6,058 nucleotides of DNA, taken from Kiritimatiellia bacterium (GTDB lineage Bacteria; Verrucomicrobiota; Kiritimatiellia; RFP12; UBA1067). The notes beneath the pieces were generated by a model. It did no database searches, was not told the origin of the DNA, and was given only the letters and a program-made list of their open reading frames with translations. The DNA is taken from contig JAKSOY010000252.1 of the NCBI GenBank assembly GCA_024405255.1, positions 1 through 6,058 on the forward strand. The letters are read 5' to 3'. The position numbers and the translations under genes are program-made. Each line of letters opens with the position of its first letter. Positions within the stretch are counted from its first letter, which is position 1. This document shows positions 5,835 to 6,058 of this stretch, piece after piece.

Positions 5835-6058
5835 TTCACATCCTTCGCCTGGGTCCCCTTCGAACCCTTCTGAGACGTCAACTCCAGCAATTCCTCCAGA
5901 CTTTCCTTGTCCGACTTCGGCGCCTTCTTCGGATCAATCGGCTTCAGGTGTTCCACACGAAGCGGGTTCTGGGCCAGTACCGCAAGGCGGTCCGCTTCGG
6001 CCTTTTCACGAGCCCGCTGCTCACGCGCGGCTTTTTCCAATGCCGCCTTCTCGCGTGT
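5831..6058 (-). CDS. C-terminal tail of an unrecognised Lys/Glu/Ala-rich protein (partial, 5' end outside window)
   Basis: The frame is open from the right edge of the window and ends with TGA at 5833-5831, giving at least 75 residues. The first ~25 residues visible are a charged A/E/K/R run (EKAAREQRAREKAEADR), which looks like a continuous helix or coiled coil. A Pro/Lys-containing linker (KPIDPKKAPK) and a short acidic helix (ESLEELLEL) follow, and the end is Lys-rich. No catalytic motif or membrane segment is visible in this part. A TTG lies inside the frame at 6040, but nothing favours it as a real start, and the open frame upstream argues that the gene begins outside the window. Its stop overlaps the rdgB start in an ATGA arrangement, so the two genes are probably co-transcribed and translationally coupled. 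I do not recognise the family. Confidence 0.72.
   Translation of the reverse strand, partial: TREKAALEKAAREQRAREKAEADRLAVLAQNPLRVEHLKPIDPKKAPKSDKESLEELLELTSQKGSKGTQAKDVK

Noticed and set aside
467..5850. Two proteins ending in similar residues (AKDVK at the right edge gene and SKDV in the exporter)
   Set aside because: Both ends contain AAGGATGT, which is purine-rich sequence just before the next gene's start. The likeness is explained by ribosome binding constraints and chance, not a shared tag.

Overview
The whole 6058-base window is one tightly packed run of eight genes on the minus strand, read from the right edge (6058) to the left edge (1). It has essentially no intergenic space; the largest gap is 35 bases. 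Neighbouring genes either overlap by 4 to 34 bases or are separated by 9 to 35 bases, and most have a purine-rich ribosome binding site. I see no promoter, terminator, RNA gene, insertion sequence or CRISPR array. This reads as the middle of a longer operon.

Layout in order of transcription: (1) 6058-5831, the C-terminal tail of an unrecognised K/E/A-rich protein cut by the window edge; (2) 5834-5274, the housekeeping dITP/XTP pyrophosphatase RdgB; (3) 5264-5001 and (4) 4981-4736, two different acyl carrier proteins of the ApeE and ApeF types; (5) 4700-2946, a multidomain protein joining an ApeG-like (COG4648) membrane domain, an ApeH-like AMP-ligase core and an ApeI-like hot-dog dehydratase domain; (6) 2979-2527, a short LolA-like periplasmic carrier; (7) 2530-467, an MMPL/RND-type exporter; (8) 474-1, the N-terminal 158 residues of a lysophospholipid-acyltransferase-family protein that runs off the left edge.

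Genes 3 to 8 match the accessory and export half of an aryl polyene (APE)-type lipid/pigment gene cluster, in which a starter acid is activated onto an ACP, elongated, dehydrated, attached to a lipid and moved to the outer membrane. Ketosynthases, ketoreductase and the starter-forming lyase are not in this window and would be expected further left. Flexirubin/dialkylresorcinol clusters share several of these families, so the product class is an inference.

The least ordinary features are the ApeG-ApeH-ApeI fusion, in which the N-terminal part of the adenylating domain appears to be missing and a putative catalytic acid of the dehydratase is replaced by glycine, and two short tandem repeat tracts (period 7 and period 8) inside the coding sequence of the acyltransferase.

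The LolA-like protein and exporter imply a Gram-negative (diderm) bacterium with moderately high GC. The fused arrangement and in-gene oligonucleotide repeats make me lean away from Proteobacteria, perhaps towards the Verrucomicrobia/Kiritimatiellota side of the tree, but that is a weak guess.
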